A stretch of DNA of 64,000 bases from Sulfitobacter aestuariivivens (GCF_014763045.1 NZ_JACTAG010000001.1:1612001-1676000); one strand, 5' to 3'; shown: positions 18,056-27,680, counted from the first letter of the stretch. Translations and numbers: made by a program. The notes: a model not told the origin generated them from the letters alone.

Positions 18056-18889
18056 TCACGGGCACAGCAGTGTCTGTCGTTGTGCGGTCGCATCTGCCGC
18101 AAATGGGCTTTCAGGAAACCGCGAGGTCACCTCAAAAAGCGTCACGCAGGCTTCGTTTACCTGGCCCAACACGCCCAGCGACCGGCCAAGTTCGAAAAGG
18201 GACTGCGGGGCAAGCGGCCCTGTGGGGTTGGTGCTAAAGCTTGCAAGAAAGGCGCGTGCAGCTTCACGGTCATCGCCCAGACCTTTGAGCGCCTCGCCGC
18301 GGCGCAACTCGGCTTCGGCTGCTAGCGGTCCGCCCGGGTAGGTCTGATTGAAGGTCGCAAACTGGTCTGCGGCGGTGCGAAAGTCACTGTTTGCGAGCGC
18401 CTCCTGCGCCCGCTCAAAGTCGGCCTTTTCGCCCACTGCAAGCTCTGCCTGATCCGTGGGGGTGGCCGGGGCCGTCAGCGGGGCCTGCGTCGTCGCCTGA
18501 CCCGCACCGCCAAGGGTCGTCGTCTCGCCCAAAGCCGAAACATCGCCCCCCTCGAGCTCAACCAGTCGGAACTCCAAATCGCCAATGCGGTTGGTGCCAT
18601 CGGCTACGATCCGGTTAACGCGGTTCTCCAGTTCTTCGGACTTGGCCGTCAGTCGCTGCAATTCGCTTTCCATTGCGTTCACGCGCTCCAGCACAGACCC
18701 TGTGCCAGTGCCGGTATCAACGGCCGTACCACCAGTGGTGGACAACTCGCGCTTGAGCTTTTGCACTTCGACAAAAAGGACCGTCAGTTCCTGCCGGATG
18801 TCTGCAAGCGTCTGATCGCCCTGCGCAAACGCGGAAAAGGGGCTGATCATCAGCCCCAGTCCCAATGCCACAATAAATCGTGTTTTCAT
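18056..18889 (-). CDS. cpoB: CpoB/YbgF, Tol-Pal-associated TPR protein
   Basis: 277 residues. Signal peptide ends SAFA (cleavage after about residue 22). A coiled-coil region follows (LQRLTAKSEELENRVNRI, about 60-110), then a linker rich in Thr/Ala/Pro, and C-terminal TPRs from about residue 150 (FERAQEALANSDFRTAADQF, LFELGRSLGVLGQVNEAC). Periplasmic CpoB coordinates peptidoglycan synthesis with Tol-driven outer-membrane constriction in E. coli. It lies 10 bases after pal and ends just before tilS. Confidence 0.93.
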   Translation of the reverse strand: MKTRFIVALGLGLMISPFSAFAQGDQTLADIRQELTVLFVEVQKLKRELSTTGGTAVDTGTGTGSVLERVNAMESELQRLTAKSEELENRVNRIVADGTNRIGDLEFRLVELEGGDVSALGETTTLGGAGQATTQAPLTAPATPTDQAELAVGEKADFERAQEALANSDFRTAADQFATFNQTYPGGPLAAEAELRRGEALKGLGDDREAARAFLASFSTNPTGPLAPQSLFELGRSLGVLGQVNEACVTLFEVTSRFPESPFAADATAQRQTLLCP

Positions 18890-18899
18890 TGCTGGAACC

Positions 18900-19412
18900 C
18901 TAGCTTGTCAGCCCGCCCGCCAGCACGGTCACCGCGCGGCGGTTCTTGGCATAGCAGGCCTCTTCTGAACAAATCTCGATCGGACGTTCCTTGCCATAGG
19001 AGACAACGCGCAAGCGCGTGGCCGGCACGCCCTTCGAGATCAGATATTCGCGCGCAGCATTGGCCCGTCGGGCGCCAAGCGCGAGGTTGTATTCGCGTGT
19101 GCCCTGCTCATCTGCATGCCCTTCGATTACGGCGGCATAATCGATGTTGGTCAGCAACCAGGTCGCTTGGCCGTCCAGTGTACTGCGTCCGATGTCGGTC
19201 AGGTTAGACTGGTCCACTTCAAACAGCACGCGATCACCGACAGCCTGCTGGAAATAGGCCAGCGAGGTCGGGTCGTTGGCGCTGCCGGGGATGATGCCGC
19301 CGCTGGCGGGCGCGGTTGCACCGACGTCCTGGCCGCCAAAACGGCCCGGATTGGTGCAGGCGGTGACGGCAAGCGCTGCCATCAGGATCATGCTGGTCAG
19401 GATACGTTTCAT
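18900..19412 (-). CDS. pal: Pal, peptidoglycan-associated lipoprotein
   Basis: 170 residues. Lipobox VTAC with Cys19, then a flexible Gly/Ser/Ala linker and an OmpA-like domain with the peptidoglycan-binding stretch VIEGHADEQGTREYNLALG and RRANAAREYLISKG. Anchored in the outer membrane; it binds peptidoglycan and TolB. The gene is preceded by about 90 bases of non-coding sequence after tolB and followed by cpoB. Confidence 0.97.
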   Translation of the reverse strand: MKRILTSMILMAALAVTACTNPGRFGGQDVGATAPASGGIIPGSANDPTSLAYFQQAVGDRVLFEVDQSNLTDIGRSTLDGQATWLLTNIDYAAVIEGHADEQGTREYNLALGARRANAAREYLISKGVPATRLRVVSYGKERPIEICSEEACYAKNRRAVTVLAGGLTS

Positions 19413-19501
19413 AAATCTGCCTCTCGTTTAACTACGGCGTTTTCGCTCATTAACCTTTTCGTAACACAGGCACCCTGTTTTGGGAATTGCCAGTGCTGTC
19501 A

Positions 19502-20827
19502 CTATTGCTGCAAGGGCGACCACGATGGGTCAGATGCGCCCTCGGGCGTGCGCACGGGCCGCAGGTTGCGCCCGCTGATATCGACCGAATAAAGCGATGA
19601 AGACCCGCCTGCGCCCTGGGTTTCGCGCGCAAACATGATGACGCGCCCATTGGGCGCCCATGTGGGCCCTTCGTCCAGGAATGACGCTGTCAACAACCGT
19701 TCTTCCGACCCGTCGAGCCGCATCACACCGATATGAAAGCGCCCCTTGTTCTGCTTGGTAAAAGCAACAAGATCGCCGCGCGGAGACCATACAGGCGTGC
19801 CGTAACGCCCTTCTCCAAAGGAGATACGTTGTGCTTCGCCGCCTGTGACCGGCATGATGTACAGCTGCTGAGAGCCTGAGCGGTCGCTTTCGAAAACGAT
19901 GCGCGTGCCGTCAGGCGAGAAGCTGGGGGCAGTTTCGATCGCGGGCGTATTGGTCAGCCGCACCGACGCGCCCGAGGCGATATCCATCGTATAAATGTCC
20001 GTATTGCCGCCCTGTGTCAGCGAAAAAACTACTGTCTGGCCAGAGGGGGAAAAGCGTGGCGCAAAGCTCATCGTGCCCTCGGCGCTTTCCAGCACACGGC
20101 GCTGCACCGATCCGATATCCAGCACATAGATGCGCGGAAATCCGCTTTCGTACGAGGTGTAAAGGACGCGGTCACCCGTGGGCGAGAATCGCGGCGCCAG
20201 CACAATCGCAGCTGAATCGGTCAGGTACTGCACATTCGCCCCGTCATAATCCATGATCGCCAGCCGCTTGCGGCGATCATCCTTGGGTCCGGTTTCGGAG
20301 ACATAGACCACCCGGCTGTCAAAATAGCCGCCTTCGCCCGTAATCCGGCTATAGACCGCGTCCGCCACTTTGTGCGCCATGCGGCGCCAGGCATCGGTCG
20401 TGCCCGCAAACTGCAACCCGTTGCCCAGCTCAGCACCCGAGAAGACGTCATAGAGGCGAAACTTTACCGTGACCTGATCTCCGGTCACCGCAACCGCCCC
20501 GGTGATCAGGGCTTGCGCGTTGATCGCTTTCCAGTCGGCGTACTGCAGCGGTGCGTTGAAATCACTGACGGTTGAGATAAACGCACTGGCCGGAATTTCG
20601 CGGAAAAGCCCGGTGCCCGTCAGATCATCCGACACTACCCGCGCCAGATCGCTTGCCAGCTGCGCAGCTTCCGCCGTTTCAGGCTGAAACGTTGGCACGG
20701 CAAACGGCAGGGGTTCGATCACACCTTCGTCGATGATGATCCGCAACGGTTCTTGGGCATGCGCTTGCGATGGTGCGGCGAAAGCGGCTGTCAGTACCAG
20801 CAACAGGCTCAGAATAATGGCTTTCAT
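19502..20827 (-). CDS. tolB: TolB, periplasmic beta-propeller protein
   Basis: 441 residues. Signal peptide ends AHA (about residue 24). An N-terminal alpha/beta domain ([19 protein letters not shown]) is followed by the propeller built from repeats such as [45 protein letters not shown] and [15 protein letters not shown]. It links Pal to the TolQRA motor. It lies about 150 bases after tolA with no gene between. Confidence 0.97.
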   Translation of the reverse strand: MKAIILSLLLVLTAAFAAPSQAHAQEPLRIIIDEGVIEPLPFAVPTFQPETAEAAQLASDLARVVSDDLTGTGLFREIPASAFISTVSDFNAPLQYADWKAINAQALITGAVAVTGDQVTVKFRLYDVFSGAELGNGLQFAGTTDAWRRMAHKVADAVYSRITGEGGYFDSRVVYVSETGPKDDRRKRLAIMDYDGANVQYLTDSAAIVLAPRFSPTGDRVLYTSYESGFPRIYVLDIGSVQRRVLESAEGTMSFAPRFSPSGQTVVFSLTQGGNTDIYTMDIASGASVRLTNTPAIETAPSFSPDGTRIVFESDRSGSQQLYIMPVTGGEAQRISFGEGRYGTPVWSPRGDLVAFTKQNKGRFHIGVMRLDGSEERLLTASFLDEGPTWAPNGRVIMFARETQGAGGSSSLYSVDISGRNLRPVRTPEGASDPSWSPLQQ

Positions 20828-20975
20828 GGGCGGCTTATCCTTTCAGGATCGTACGTCGCTACAGTATTTCCGGTGACTTTCTGGATTGCGAGGGGAACTT
20901 TGCAGCTCTGGTCACCACAGCAAAAACGCGCTCGGTGCGGGTTTGGTTCAGGCTGGCGATGTGACGCATGGTCCC

Positions 20976-22058
20976 TCACTGCATTTTCCTTGGGTCAAAT
21001 GTGATCTCGATCGACTGCCACTGGCCGTATTTTTCATCGGGCAGATCAAACCCCTTGCCGCCGCACCGCAGGATCGCCCGGCGCGCCGTCTCGAACCCCT
21101 GCCGTGCCGCCGCATCCGACCCGCCGGTGCTGCTTAGCAGGCGAATGGTATTACCGATGGGCGTGCCATCGCGGTTCATCTGCACCCCAACCACCACAAT
21201 CGTGCGCAGCGCCTCTGACGACATGGAACCGACATTCCAGCATTCCTTGACCGCCAGCCGCAGAGATTCCCTTTCGCCTTGCGTCAGGGGCGGTCCACTC
21301 GGCGCGGGCGTGCCAGGAGCCTCAGCGGCTGCTTGTGCTGCAGCCACCGCTGCGGCAATGGCGGCTGCATTGTCATCCTGCGAGGCCTCATTTGTTGCCA
21401 CCTGCGGCTCAGGTGCGGCCGGTCTGCGTCCCGGCGGCCGGACCGAAGCCGCCGGGGCCGCCGTCGCCTCAGTGACAATTTCGGTTGTGGCTTCTTCAGG
21501 GGCCGTGGCGTCCTGGGGCTCATCCGGCGTCTCGCCCGCCTCATCAGGGGCCACCGCCTGCTGCTGATCAAGCTCGGGGGCGGCTTCGGGATCAGGCTGA
21601 GCGACGGGTTCGGGAGCCACACGCTCTATCGGGCGCGGGGCTGCTTCGGGGGCAACCTCGGGTGCCAATACAGCCACATCGCCCACAGGGTCGTCCAATG
21701 TCGGCGCCGCATCGGTGACCTCTGCTGGCTGCGGCGGTGCATCGGGCACTTCTTCGGGCGGGCTATCTTCGGGTGGCGCCTCTGCCTGCGAGGGCACAGG
21801 CTGGTCGATCACCCTATCTGGTTCGGCGGCAACCTCGGGCGCATCCGGCGTAATCTCTGGCGCTTGTGGCTGTGCCACGTCTGTCACCTGATCTGGCGGG
21901 ACCTGAGCAGCAAGAATGGCGTCAAATTCCGCCCCGGTGATCACCGAAACCTCGGTCATCTCGAAGGGCGGCGGTTCAGAACGAAAGACACCGCCCAGAA
22001 ACGCCCAGCCGATCAAGATCAGATGCCCCGCGCCCGAGATATATTGGCCGGTATCCAT
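20976..22058 (-). CDS. tolA: TolA-like energy transducer of the Tol system
   Basis: 360 residues from ATG 22058, four bases after the tolR stop. The frame upstream of this ATG overlaps tolR and is discarded. One membrane segment near the start (ISGAGHLILIGWAFLGGVF), then about 200 residues very rich in Pro, Glu, Ala and Val (periplasm-spanning), and a C-terminal TolA/TonB-like domain from about 265: LTQGERESLRLAVKECWNV, VVVGVQMNRDGTPI, FETARRAILRCGGKGFDLP. The acidic Pro/Glu spacer differs from the Lys/Ala helix of enteric TolA, but is common in alphaproteobacteria. Confidence 0.9.
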   Translation of the reverse strand: MDTGQYISGAGHLILIGWAFLGGVFRSEPPPFEMTEVSVITGAEFDAILAAQVPPDQVTDVAQPQAPEITPDAPEVAAEPDRVIDQPVPSQAEAPPEDSPPEEVPDAPPQPAEVTDAAPTLDDPVGDVAVLAPEVAPEAAPRPIERVAPEPVAQPDPEAAPELDQQQAVAPDEAGETPDEPQDATAPEEATTEIVTEATAAPAASVRPPGRRPAAPEPQVATNEASQDDNAAAIAAAVAAAQAAAEAPGTPAPSGPPLTQGERESLRLAVKECWNVGSMSSEALRTIVVVGVQMNRDGTPIGNTIRLLSSTGGSDAAARQGFETARRAILRCGGKGFDLPDEKYGQWQSIEITFDPRKMQ

Positions 22059-22062
22059 GCGC

Positions 22063-22533
22063 CTAACCGTCCGATGGCCCGTTGCCATCCAGGGCAGGCC
22101 CGCCGATATCCGTGACCAGGCCGATGTTCGAGAACCCTCCGGCATTCATTGCGCCCATCACCTCCATCACGATCGCATAGGGCACGCGGCCATCAGCACG
22201 CAGGAAAACGCGGTCACTGCTGCGTTCTGCCGCGATGCCGCGCAGTCGCGCGACCAGCTCTTCGCGCGCCACATCCGTGGTCTGGATCTGCACCGCCCCT
22301 TCTGCGGTTACGGTAACCGTCAGTGGTTCTTCCTGCTCGGCTGGCAATGCTCCTGCGGCGGTCTTTGGCAATTCCACCGGCACTCCTACGGTTAGCAAGG
22401 GGGCTGCAACCATAAAGATGATCAGCAACACCAGCATCACGTCCACAAACGGCGTGACGTTGATCTCTGACATTGGCTGCGCCCGCCCGCCACGCCTGCG
22501 GCCCCTGCGGCTCCCGCCGCCGCCTGATTTCAT
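22063..22533 (-). CDS. tolR: TolR, ExbD-family proton-motive-force protein
   Basis: 156 residues from ATG 22533; an in-frame GTG at 22548 is possible. A Gly/Arg-rich cytoplasmic start leads into INVTPFVDVMLVLLIIFMV with the essential membrane aspartate, then a periplasmic domain (LRADGRVPYAIVMEVMGAM). Forms the proton-driven motor with TolQ. Spaced four bases from tolA. Confidence 0.95.
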   Translation of the reverse strand: MKSGGGGSRRGRRRGGRAQPMSEINVTPFVDVMLVLLIIFMVAAPLLTVGVPVELPKTAAGALPAEQEEPLTVTVTAEGAVQIQTTDVAREELVARLRGIAAERSSDRVFLRADGRVPYAIVMEVMGAMNAGGFSNIGLVTDIGGPALDGNGPSDG

Positions 22534-22551
22534 GACACCGGCCCCCACGGC

Positions 22552-23247
22552 TCAGCTGTCCAACTGGCGTGACAGGATGGTGGCAAACTCGTCGGCAAAA
22601 GCCTCGTAGCCGCCCAGTATGCGATCACTGTCAGCACTCAGCTTGTTGTAGAACACCACCGCCGGGATCGCCGCCAACAGTCCCAACCCGGTTGCCAAGA
22701 GGGCCTCGGCAATGCCGGGGGCCACAACGGCAAGGTTGGTATTCTGCTGCTCTGCAATCTCGATAAAGGCATTCATGATGCCCCAGACTGTGCCAAAAAG
22801 TCCCACAAACGGCGCGGTCGAGCCCACTGTGGCCAACACCGGCAAACCCTTCTGCAGGCTCTCTGCCTCCTTGGCGATGGCCACATCCATCGACCGGTCA
22901 ATTCGTGCAGTCGCACCGGGGATCAGCGCCCCGTCATCACGATGCGACCGACGCCATTCGGTCATACCGGCGGCAAAAATCTTCTCGCTCGGCCCCTCGG
23001 GTGTCGCCCCGATCTGGTCATAAAGCCCGTCCAGCGGCTCACCCGACCAGAAAGCCCGGTCGAAATCGCCCGCCTCGCCGCGTCTGCGACGATACTGCAG
23101 AACCTTCTGAATGATGATCGACCAGGACCAGAACGATGCAAAAACCAACATCGCCATCACGATCTTCACAGTGAGCGTCGCACGCGCGAACAGTCCCCAC
23201 ATGGAGAAATCAATCTCCTGCGCCAATGCCAGCGTCTCTGCTTCCAT
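22552..23247 (-). CDS. tolQ: TolQ, ExbB-family motor protein
   Basis: 231 residues from ATG 23247 (GCAGGAAAC before it; the open frame further upstream is non-coding). Three membrane segments: one near residue 15-40 and two in the MotA/TolQ/ExbB domain, with STAPFVGLFGTVWGIMNAF and ALLATGLGLLAAIPAVVFYNK. Inner-membrane stator-like protein of the Tol machinery. First gene of tolQRAB; preceded by ybgC at a distance of about 117 bases. Confidence 0.96.
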   Translation of the reverse strand: MEAETLALAQEIDFSMWGLFARATLTVKIVMAMLVFASFWSWSIIIQKVLQYRRRRGEAGDFDRAFWSGEPLDGLYDQIGATPEGPSEKIFAAGMTEWRRSHRDDGALIPGATARIDRSMDVAIAKEAESLQKGLPVLATVGSTAPFVGLFGTVWGIMNAFIEIAEQQNTNLAVVAPGIAEALLATGLGLLAAIPAVVFYNKLSADSDRILGGYEAFADEFATILSRQLDS

Positions 23248-23364
23248 GTTTCCTGCTCTTATCCTGCGCCACTTGGGCGCGCCACTGCCTGACAGGCCCT
23301 GTTTTCCGGGCTCCAATTGGGATCAAACTACCCCAGCACAAGATCGATTGCCAGAATTAAGCGA

Positions 23365-23763
23365 TCACGTGCCGGTGTTCGACAGCTTTGCGCGAAGTTT
23401 TGCTGGCAGGCGCTGCGGTTTGCCTGCGGTGGTCATGCAGACGGCGGTGACAATGGCGCGGAAAATGACAGTGTCACCGCGTCGCACCTCCTGATCAAAG
23501 ATCCACCGCACGGCTCCTTTGGGCGCATGCGTCGTATGCACGTCCAATCTGTCCCCAAAGCCTGCTGTGCCCAGGTAATCTGCCTCTACCCGCGTGACGA
23601 CAAAAACCATGGCTTCCGCCCGCATGGCGCGCTGATCAAGGCCCAGCTGCTCCACAATGTCCGACCGCGCGCGTTCAATATATCGCAGATAATTCGCGTA
23701 ATAGACGATACCGGCCATATCCGTATCTTCGTAAAATACGCGTACCGGGAAAACATGGCTCAT
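23365..23763 (-). CDS. ybgC: YbgC, Tol-Pal-associated acyl-CoA thioesterase
   Basis: 132 residues from ATG 23763, with AGGAG seven bases upstream. Hotdog thioesterase with the family signature VFYEDTDMAGIVYYANYLRYIERARSD (residues about 7-33, Asp of DTDMAG catalytic). YbgC acts on acyl-CoA, probably in phospholipid metabolism at the membrane. It lies directly before tolQ as in most Proteobacteria. Confidence 0.94.
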   Translation of the reverse strand: MSHVFPVRVFYEDTDMAGIVYYANYLRYIERARSDIVEQLGLDQRAMRAEAMVFVVTRVEADYLGTAGFGDRLDVHTTHAPKGAVRWIFDQEVRRGDTVIFRAIVTAVCMTTAGKPQRLPAKLRAKLSNTGT

Positions 23764-23788
23764 CTTTAGTCTCCTGCATTCCACGCCA

Positions 23789-24412
23789 TCAGTGCGCCAC
23801 CCCGATCCGCGCCGCCAGACGCAGCGCGTGAGAGGCGTCCTGCGCCATCCCCGGCAGCACCGGATCATAGGCCGCCCGCAGAAGTGCCGCAATTTCAGGC
23901 CGCAGTATCGTCGTCTCCCCCGCGACCGCCAATGGCGAGGTTTCCCGAAAAGCCAGATCGGACCACAGCAACACCGATTGCACGACCTGGCTCAACGCCA
24001 ACGTCTCTGCTGATACATCGCTCAGATGCGTGTCCATCCGCAGAAAAACAAAGCAGGCTTTGATGGCGCCGTCTTCGTCAAAACGAAACAACCGGTATTG
24101 ATTTGCTTCTGCTGTCTGCAGCTTGCCTATCAAGGTGTCCAACTCCGGCACAAGACGGTCCATTCCCGTCACCTCCGGCAATTCCGCCCAGTCGCGGAAA
24201 AAGAACATCATGAAGTTACTGCCCAGCTCAGGATCCGTCTCGGCCATCTGATGGCCCGTCAGTACCATCACCGCCTCCAGCGCTCCCTTGACGACAACCA
24301 GCGTGGCGTCATCAACCCCAAAGACCACCGGTGCGACGGGCCGGCCCCAGCGCGCAAAGGCATAGCTGCCATCACTGCGCGTAAACAACGCCTCGATCTC
24401 ATCCGCCTGCAT
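23789..24412 (-). CDS. Conserved hypothetical protein between ruvB and ybgC
   Basis: 207 residues from ATG 24412 (AAAGGG upstream; an in-frame GTG at 24418 is possible). No family recognised. Cytoplasmic, with FARWGRPVAPVVFGVDD, MMFFFRDWAELPEV, an acidic helix LVPELDTLIGKLQTAEAN and VQSVLLWSDLAFRE. It starts about 33 bases after ruvB and ends about 25 bases before ybgC, all on the minus strand, so it is co-transcribed with housekeeping genes. I think this position is conserved in Roseobacters but did not check. Confidence 0.65.
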   Translation of the reverse strand: MQADEIEALFTRSDGSYAFARWGRPVAPVVFGVDDATLVVVKGALEAVMVLTGHQMAETDPELGSNFMMFFFRDWAELPEVTGMDRLVPELDTLIGKLQTAEANQYRLFRFDEDGAIKACFVFLRMDTHLSDVSAETLALSQVVQSVLLWSDLAFRETSPLAVAGETTILRPEIAALLRAAYDPVLPGMAQDASHALRLAARIGVAH

Positions 24413-24445
24413 TTTCACCCTTTTACAAATACCTTGCCCAACGGA

Positions 24446-25465
24446 TCACTCAAACAGATCGGTCTGTGATTTGGGCGGCTTCATACCCAAATGCGTCCAT
24501 GCCTTCGAGGCCAGCATCCGCCCCCGCGGGGTGCGCTGGATAAGCCCCTGCTGCAGCAAGAACGGCTCGATCACCTCTTCCAGCGCATCGCGCGCCTCCG
24601 ACAAGGCCGCCGACATCGTCTCGATCCCGACAGGTCCCCCCTGATAGTTCTCCGCAATCAGCTTCAGATACCGCCGGTCCGCCCCGTCGAGGCCAAGATG
24701 ATCCACCCCCAGCCGCGTCAGCGCCATGTCCGCAAGCGCTTTGGTGACCCTGCCATCGCCCTCGACCAGCGCAAAGTCCACGACCCGCCGCAAGAGCCGT
24801 CCGGCAATCCGGGGCGTCCCCCGCGCGCGGCGGGCAATCTCGCGCGCGCCGCCTTCGTCGGCGGGCGCCCCCAGCTTGCGGGCATTGCGGTCGACGATGA
24901 TGAAAAGTTCATCCTCGGTGTAGAATTGCAACCGCGTAGGAATACCGAAACGATCACGCAGCGGCGTCGTCAGCAACCCCATGCGTGTCGTGGCCCCTAC
25001 CAGGGTAAAGGGCTGCAATTCGATCCGCACCGTGCGGGCGGCAGGCCCCTCGCCGATCACCAGATCCAGCTCGAAATCCTCCAGCGCCGGATACAATACT
25101 TCCTCAACAGCCGGGTTAAGGCGATGTATCTCGTCGATAAACAGCACATCGCGGGCTTCCAGATTGGTCAGGATCGCGGCCAGATCACCGGCCTTGGCCA
25201 GCACCGGGCCCGAGGTCATCCGAAACCCCACCCCCAGTTCGCGTGCCATGATCTGCGCCAGCGTGGTCTTGCCCAGACCGGGAGGACCATGAAACAGCGT
25301 GTGATCCATCGCCTCGCCACGCTGCTTGGCGGACTGAATGAACACCCGCAGGTTCGCGCGCGCCTCGGCCTGACCGACAAATTCATCCAGCATCTGTGGC
25401 CGCAGCGCGCGGTCGACATCCTCTGGCAACGGCTCTGGCCGAACGGTGGGGTCAATCTCTGTCAT
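24446..25465 (-). CDS. ruvB: RuvB, Holliday junction branch-migration ATPase
   Basis: 339 residues from ATG 25465. Walker A GPPGLGKT at 60-67, Walker B DEIH ([11 protein letters not shown]), sensor region [19 protein letters not shown] and a C-terminal winged helix ([27 protein letters not shown]). With RuvA it drives branch migration. Order ruvC-ruvA-ruvB on one strand with short gaps. Confidence 0.97.
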   Translation of the reverse strand: MTEIDPTVRPEPLPEDVDRALRPQMLDEFVGQAEARANLRVFIQSAKQRGEAMDHTLFHGPPGLGKTTLAQIMARELGVGFRMTSGPVLAKAGDLAAILTNLEARDVLFIDEIHRLNPAVEEVLYPALEDFELDLVIGEGPAARTVRIELQPFTLVGATTRMGLLTTPLRDRFGIPTRLQFYTEDELFIIVDRNARKLGAPADEGGAREIARRARGTPRIAGRLLRRVVDFALVEGDGRVTKALADMALTRLGVDHLGLDGADRRYLKLIAENYQGGPVGIETMSAALSEARDALEEVIEPFLLQQGLIQRTPRGRMLASKAWTHLGMKPPKSQTDLFE

Positions 25466-25522
25466 CTGCTCTCGCGCATGAGGGGGGCGGTTCTGCTGCA
25501 GCAAGGCTTCCCCACCACGTCC

Positions 25523-26185
25523 TTACCCTTTCGGTGCCAGAAGTTTCAACGCAGCACGAATAAGCGCAGGCGTGTCTGCCTCGGGGTTTTCAGCGCCAGC
25601 CTGCGCCACGGCGCCCGCCGCATCGCCCGGCGCGTACCCCAAATTGCCAAGGGCGGACAACGCTTCTGATTGGGACGACGCATTCGCCGGCGGCTGGGGT
25701 TTCGCGATCGGCGGCATGGGTTCGATGACCTCTGCCCCAACGTCGCCCGTGGCTTGGGCTACCGTGCCACCCATCGCCATCACACCCGGTGCCTTGTCCT
25801 TGAGGTCAAGCACCACGCGCTGCGCAATCTTGGGGCCAACGCCCTTTGCAGCCCTCACTGCATTCCAGTCCCCAAGCGCAATCGCCCGGCTGACACCATC
25901 AGGGCCAAGCGCCCCAAGGATCGCCAGCGACGCCTTGGCGCCCACGCCCTGAACCGACGTCAGCAACCGGTGCCATTCCTTTTCGACCAGCGTGAGAAAT
26001 CCGAACAGTTGCAGTACATCTTCACGGACCAGAAGCTCGGTATAAAGCGCCGTGGCCTCGCCGACCCCCGGCAGTGCCGCAAGCGTCCGCTCTGAGCAAT
26101 AGACCAGATACCCTACACCGCGCACGTCAATCAGCACGTGATCGCTGGTGCGATACTCAATCCGGCCTGTGATCTTGCCAATCAT
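25523..26185 (-). CDS. ruvA: RuvA, Holliday junction DNA-binding subunit
   Basis: 220 residues. Domain I OB-fold ([31 protein letters not shown]), domain II helix-hairpin-helix pairs ([43 protein letters not shown]), a flexible Pro/Ala linker and a C-terminal domain III that contacts RuvB. Its ATG overlaps the ruvC stop by four bases (ATGA). Confidence 0.97.
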   Translation of the reverse strand: MIGKITGRIEYRTSDHVLIDVRGVGYLVYCSERTLAALPGVGEATALYTELLVREDVLQLFGFLTLVEKEWHRLLTSVQGVGAKASLAILGALGPDGVSRAIALGDWNAVRAAKGVGPKIAQRVVLDLKDKAPGVMAMGGTVAQATGDVGAEVIEPMPPIAKPQPPANASSQSEALSALGNLGYAPGDAAGAVAQAGAENPEADTPALIRAALKLLAPKG

Positions 26186-26688
26186 GCGCCGGCCTTCGCG
26201 ACGGCCGCGGCAAGCGCGCTGGCGCCGCCGTGGTGGGCGTGACAGATGGCGATGGCCAGAGCGTCGGCAGCATCGGGCCCTGCAATCTCTGCGCCCGGTA
26301 ATTGCATCCGCACCATGTGTGCGATCTGGCCCTTGTCGGCATGTCCAACCCCGACAACCGTCTTTTTAACCGTGTTGGGCGCATATTCGCCCACCTCAAG
26401 CCCCGCCTGCGCGGGCACCAGCAGTGCAATCCCCCGCGCCTGCCCCAACTTCAAAGAGCCAGCACCGTCTTTGTTGACGAAAGTCTGCTCGACTGCGGCA
26501 GATTGGGGACGATACGTGGTGATGATCCGACTCAACTGCGCATGCAGCGACAACAAACGGTATGCCATGTCCGATCCCTGCGACTGACAAACGCCGTTTG
26601 CCACATGTGCCAGTCTGCTGCCTGTCACATCGATGATTCCCCACCCGAGGTTTCGCAGCCCCGGATCGATGCCAATGACCCTGATCAT
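26182..26688 (-). CDS. ruvC: RuvC, Holliday junction resolvase
   Basis: 168 residues from ATG 26688. The catalytic acidic residues fit: D8 in [12 protein letters not shown], Glu in [12 protein letters not shown], and the late [16 protein letters not shown] aspartates. It cuts the Holliday junction bound by RuvAB. First gene of the ruv unit; the upstream 326 bases hold no gene. Confidence 0.97.
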   Translation of the reverse strand: MIRVIGIDPGLRNLGWGIIDVTGSRLAHVANGVCQSQGSDMAYRLLSLHAQLSRIITTYRPQSAAVEQTFVNKDGAGSLKLGQARGIALLVPAQAGLEVGEYAPNTVKKTVVGVGHADKGQIAHMVRMQLPGAEIAGPDAADALAIAICHAHHGGASALAAAVAKAGA

Positions 26689-27014
26689 AGCCGTACCGCC
26701 CGAATTGTTGCTTTTTGGTTGCACTAGCACGAAGCACGAACATCTGGCAATCAATTCTCATCTGATGGCAAAACACGACAGATCCGGGACGCATTTGCGC
26801 CAAGTGTCCTGAAAGCGCCTTCGCCGGGCACGAAACCGACACCGCCGAGGCTATTTTTAGCTTTTATTTACTATGGGTTACCGGACAAACGACCTATGCG
26901 CCATGTGCATCCCACACATGCGCTTACAGCATTTGTAAACGCGGGATACCCGGCCTATCTGCTCCTTACACCGCCGGAGAAACCGGCATAACTCTATATC
27001 AAAGGACGGCTACA
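26689..27014. other. Divergent intergenic region between ruvC and the DUF1127 gene
   Basis: 326 bases without a supported gene. It must hold promoters for ruvC (minus) and for the DUF1127 gene (plus). Visible elements: an A/T-rich block near 26850-26875, an imperfect inverted repeat CATGTG/CACATG with flanking GCG bases (26902-26907 with 26915-26920), and CGGG-ATA-CCCG near 26942. I could not pick a reliable -35/-10. Confidence 0.45.
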
Positions 27015-27233
27015 ATGGCAGCTTTCGACACCACCCGCACAGCATACGGCTCCACAGCAGTCGTATCCTCCATCTCTTCCTTCTTCTCCGGCCTGGTCGC
27101 CGCAGTCGTTTCCTGGAATGACGCACGCATCACCCGCAAGGTGCTGTCCGGTCTCAGCGACCGTGAACTAGAGGATATCGGCCTCGTACGTGGCGACATC
27201 GACGATGTCGCGATGCCGTACCTCATCCGCTGA
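27015..27233 (+). CDS. Small DUF1127 protein
   Basis: 72 residues; AAAGGA lies ten bases before the ATG. The C-terminal half is the arginine-rich DUF1127 motif: SWNDARITRKVLSGLSDREL followed by EDIGLVRGDI. The N-terminal half is Ser/Val/Ala-rich. DUF1127 proteins are small RNA-binding or regulatory proteins; in Rhodobacter sphaeroides the one called CcaF1 is co-transcribed with and acts on the CcsR small RNAs. Here two perfect hairpins follow the stop, but I see no CCUCC loop motif typical of CcsR RNAs. Strong own terminator, so monocistronic. Confidence 0.9.
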   Translation: MAAFDTTRTAYGSTAVVSSISSFFSGLVAAVVSWNDARITRKVLSGLSDRELEDIGLVRGDIDDVAMPYLIR

Positions 27234-27238
27234 TGGTA

Positions 27239-27258
27239 GGCGCGGTCTTATCCGCGCC
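27239..27258 (+). ncRNA. Stem-loop in the 3' UTR of the DUF1127 gene
   Basis: GGCGCGG (27239-27245), loop TCTTAT, CCGCGCC (27252-27258): a perfect 7-bp stem six bases after the stop codon and 19 bases before the terminator hairpin. Either a processing or stability element of the mRNA, or part of a 3'-UTR-derived small RNA ending at the terminator. Not shown to be a separate RNA. Confidence 0.35.
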
Positions 27259-27275
27259 CAGCGTTGAATGAAAAA

Positions 27276-27309
27276 GAGCCGCGCTTCCCTACCGGAAGCG
27301 CGGCTTTTT
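27276..27309 (+). terminator. Rho-independent terminator after the DUF1127 gene
   Basis: Perfect 11-bp stem GCCGCGCTTCC/GGAAGCGCGGC (27278-27288 with 27294-27304) with loop CTACC, followed by TTTTT; AAAAAGA precedes it, so it may also end the minus-strand transcript of the opposite gene (27336-27680). Confidence 0.9.
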
Positions 27310-27335
27310 CCTTGGAGTAGTCTGCATATTTCAGA

Positions 27336-27680
27336 TCAGCGCAGGACCGGTCCTGCGATATCTGCAAGTTTTTCCGTGACCGGATCAATTTGAAGCGCCT
27401 TGGCGCCAGCCTGTTCAATGGGCGTACCGTTCTCAAGCTTGGCAAGCCGTTCGTTGTACGTAATCGGCCCCACGGCAACCAGGATGAACGCCTTGAAGAA
27501 GAAAAAGCTGAACAACAGCATCAGGATGCCCTTGACCGGAAAACGCAAGCGCATCCGCTTGGGCTTGACCGACATCAGGCCATCGCGACCGACCTTGGTC
27601 ACATACCCGTTCTTCATCTTGGCGTGTTTGTGCCCCAGCACATTGAGGCGTTTGATAAAGTGGTCGTGGGTCTCTACCAT
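27336..27680 (-). CDS. Small hypothetical membrane protein
   Basis: 114 residues from ATG 27680 (AAGGA 11 bases upstream; a TTG at 27722 is a weaker alternative). Basic N-terminal half (LNVLGHKHAKMKNGYVTKVG, KPKRMRLRFPVKG), one membrane segment at about 68-88 (ILMLLFSFFFFKAFILVAVG), then a short outer domain (LAKLENGTPIEQAGAKALQ). No family name recognised. It converges with the DUF1127 gene, and the shared hairpin may terminate both. Confidence 0.7.
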   Translation of the reverse strand: MVETHDHFIKRLNVLGHKHAKMKNGYVTKVGRDGLMSVKPKRMRLRFPVKGILMLLFSFFFFKAFILVAVGPITYNERLAKLENGTPIEQAGAKALQIDPVTEKLADIAGPVLR

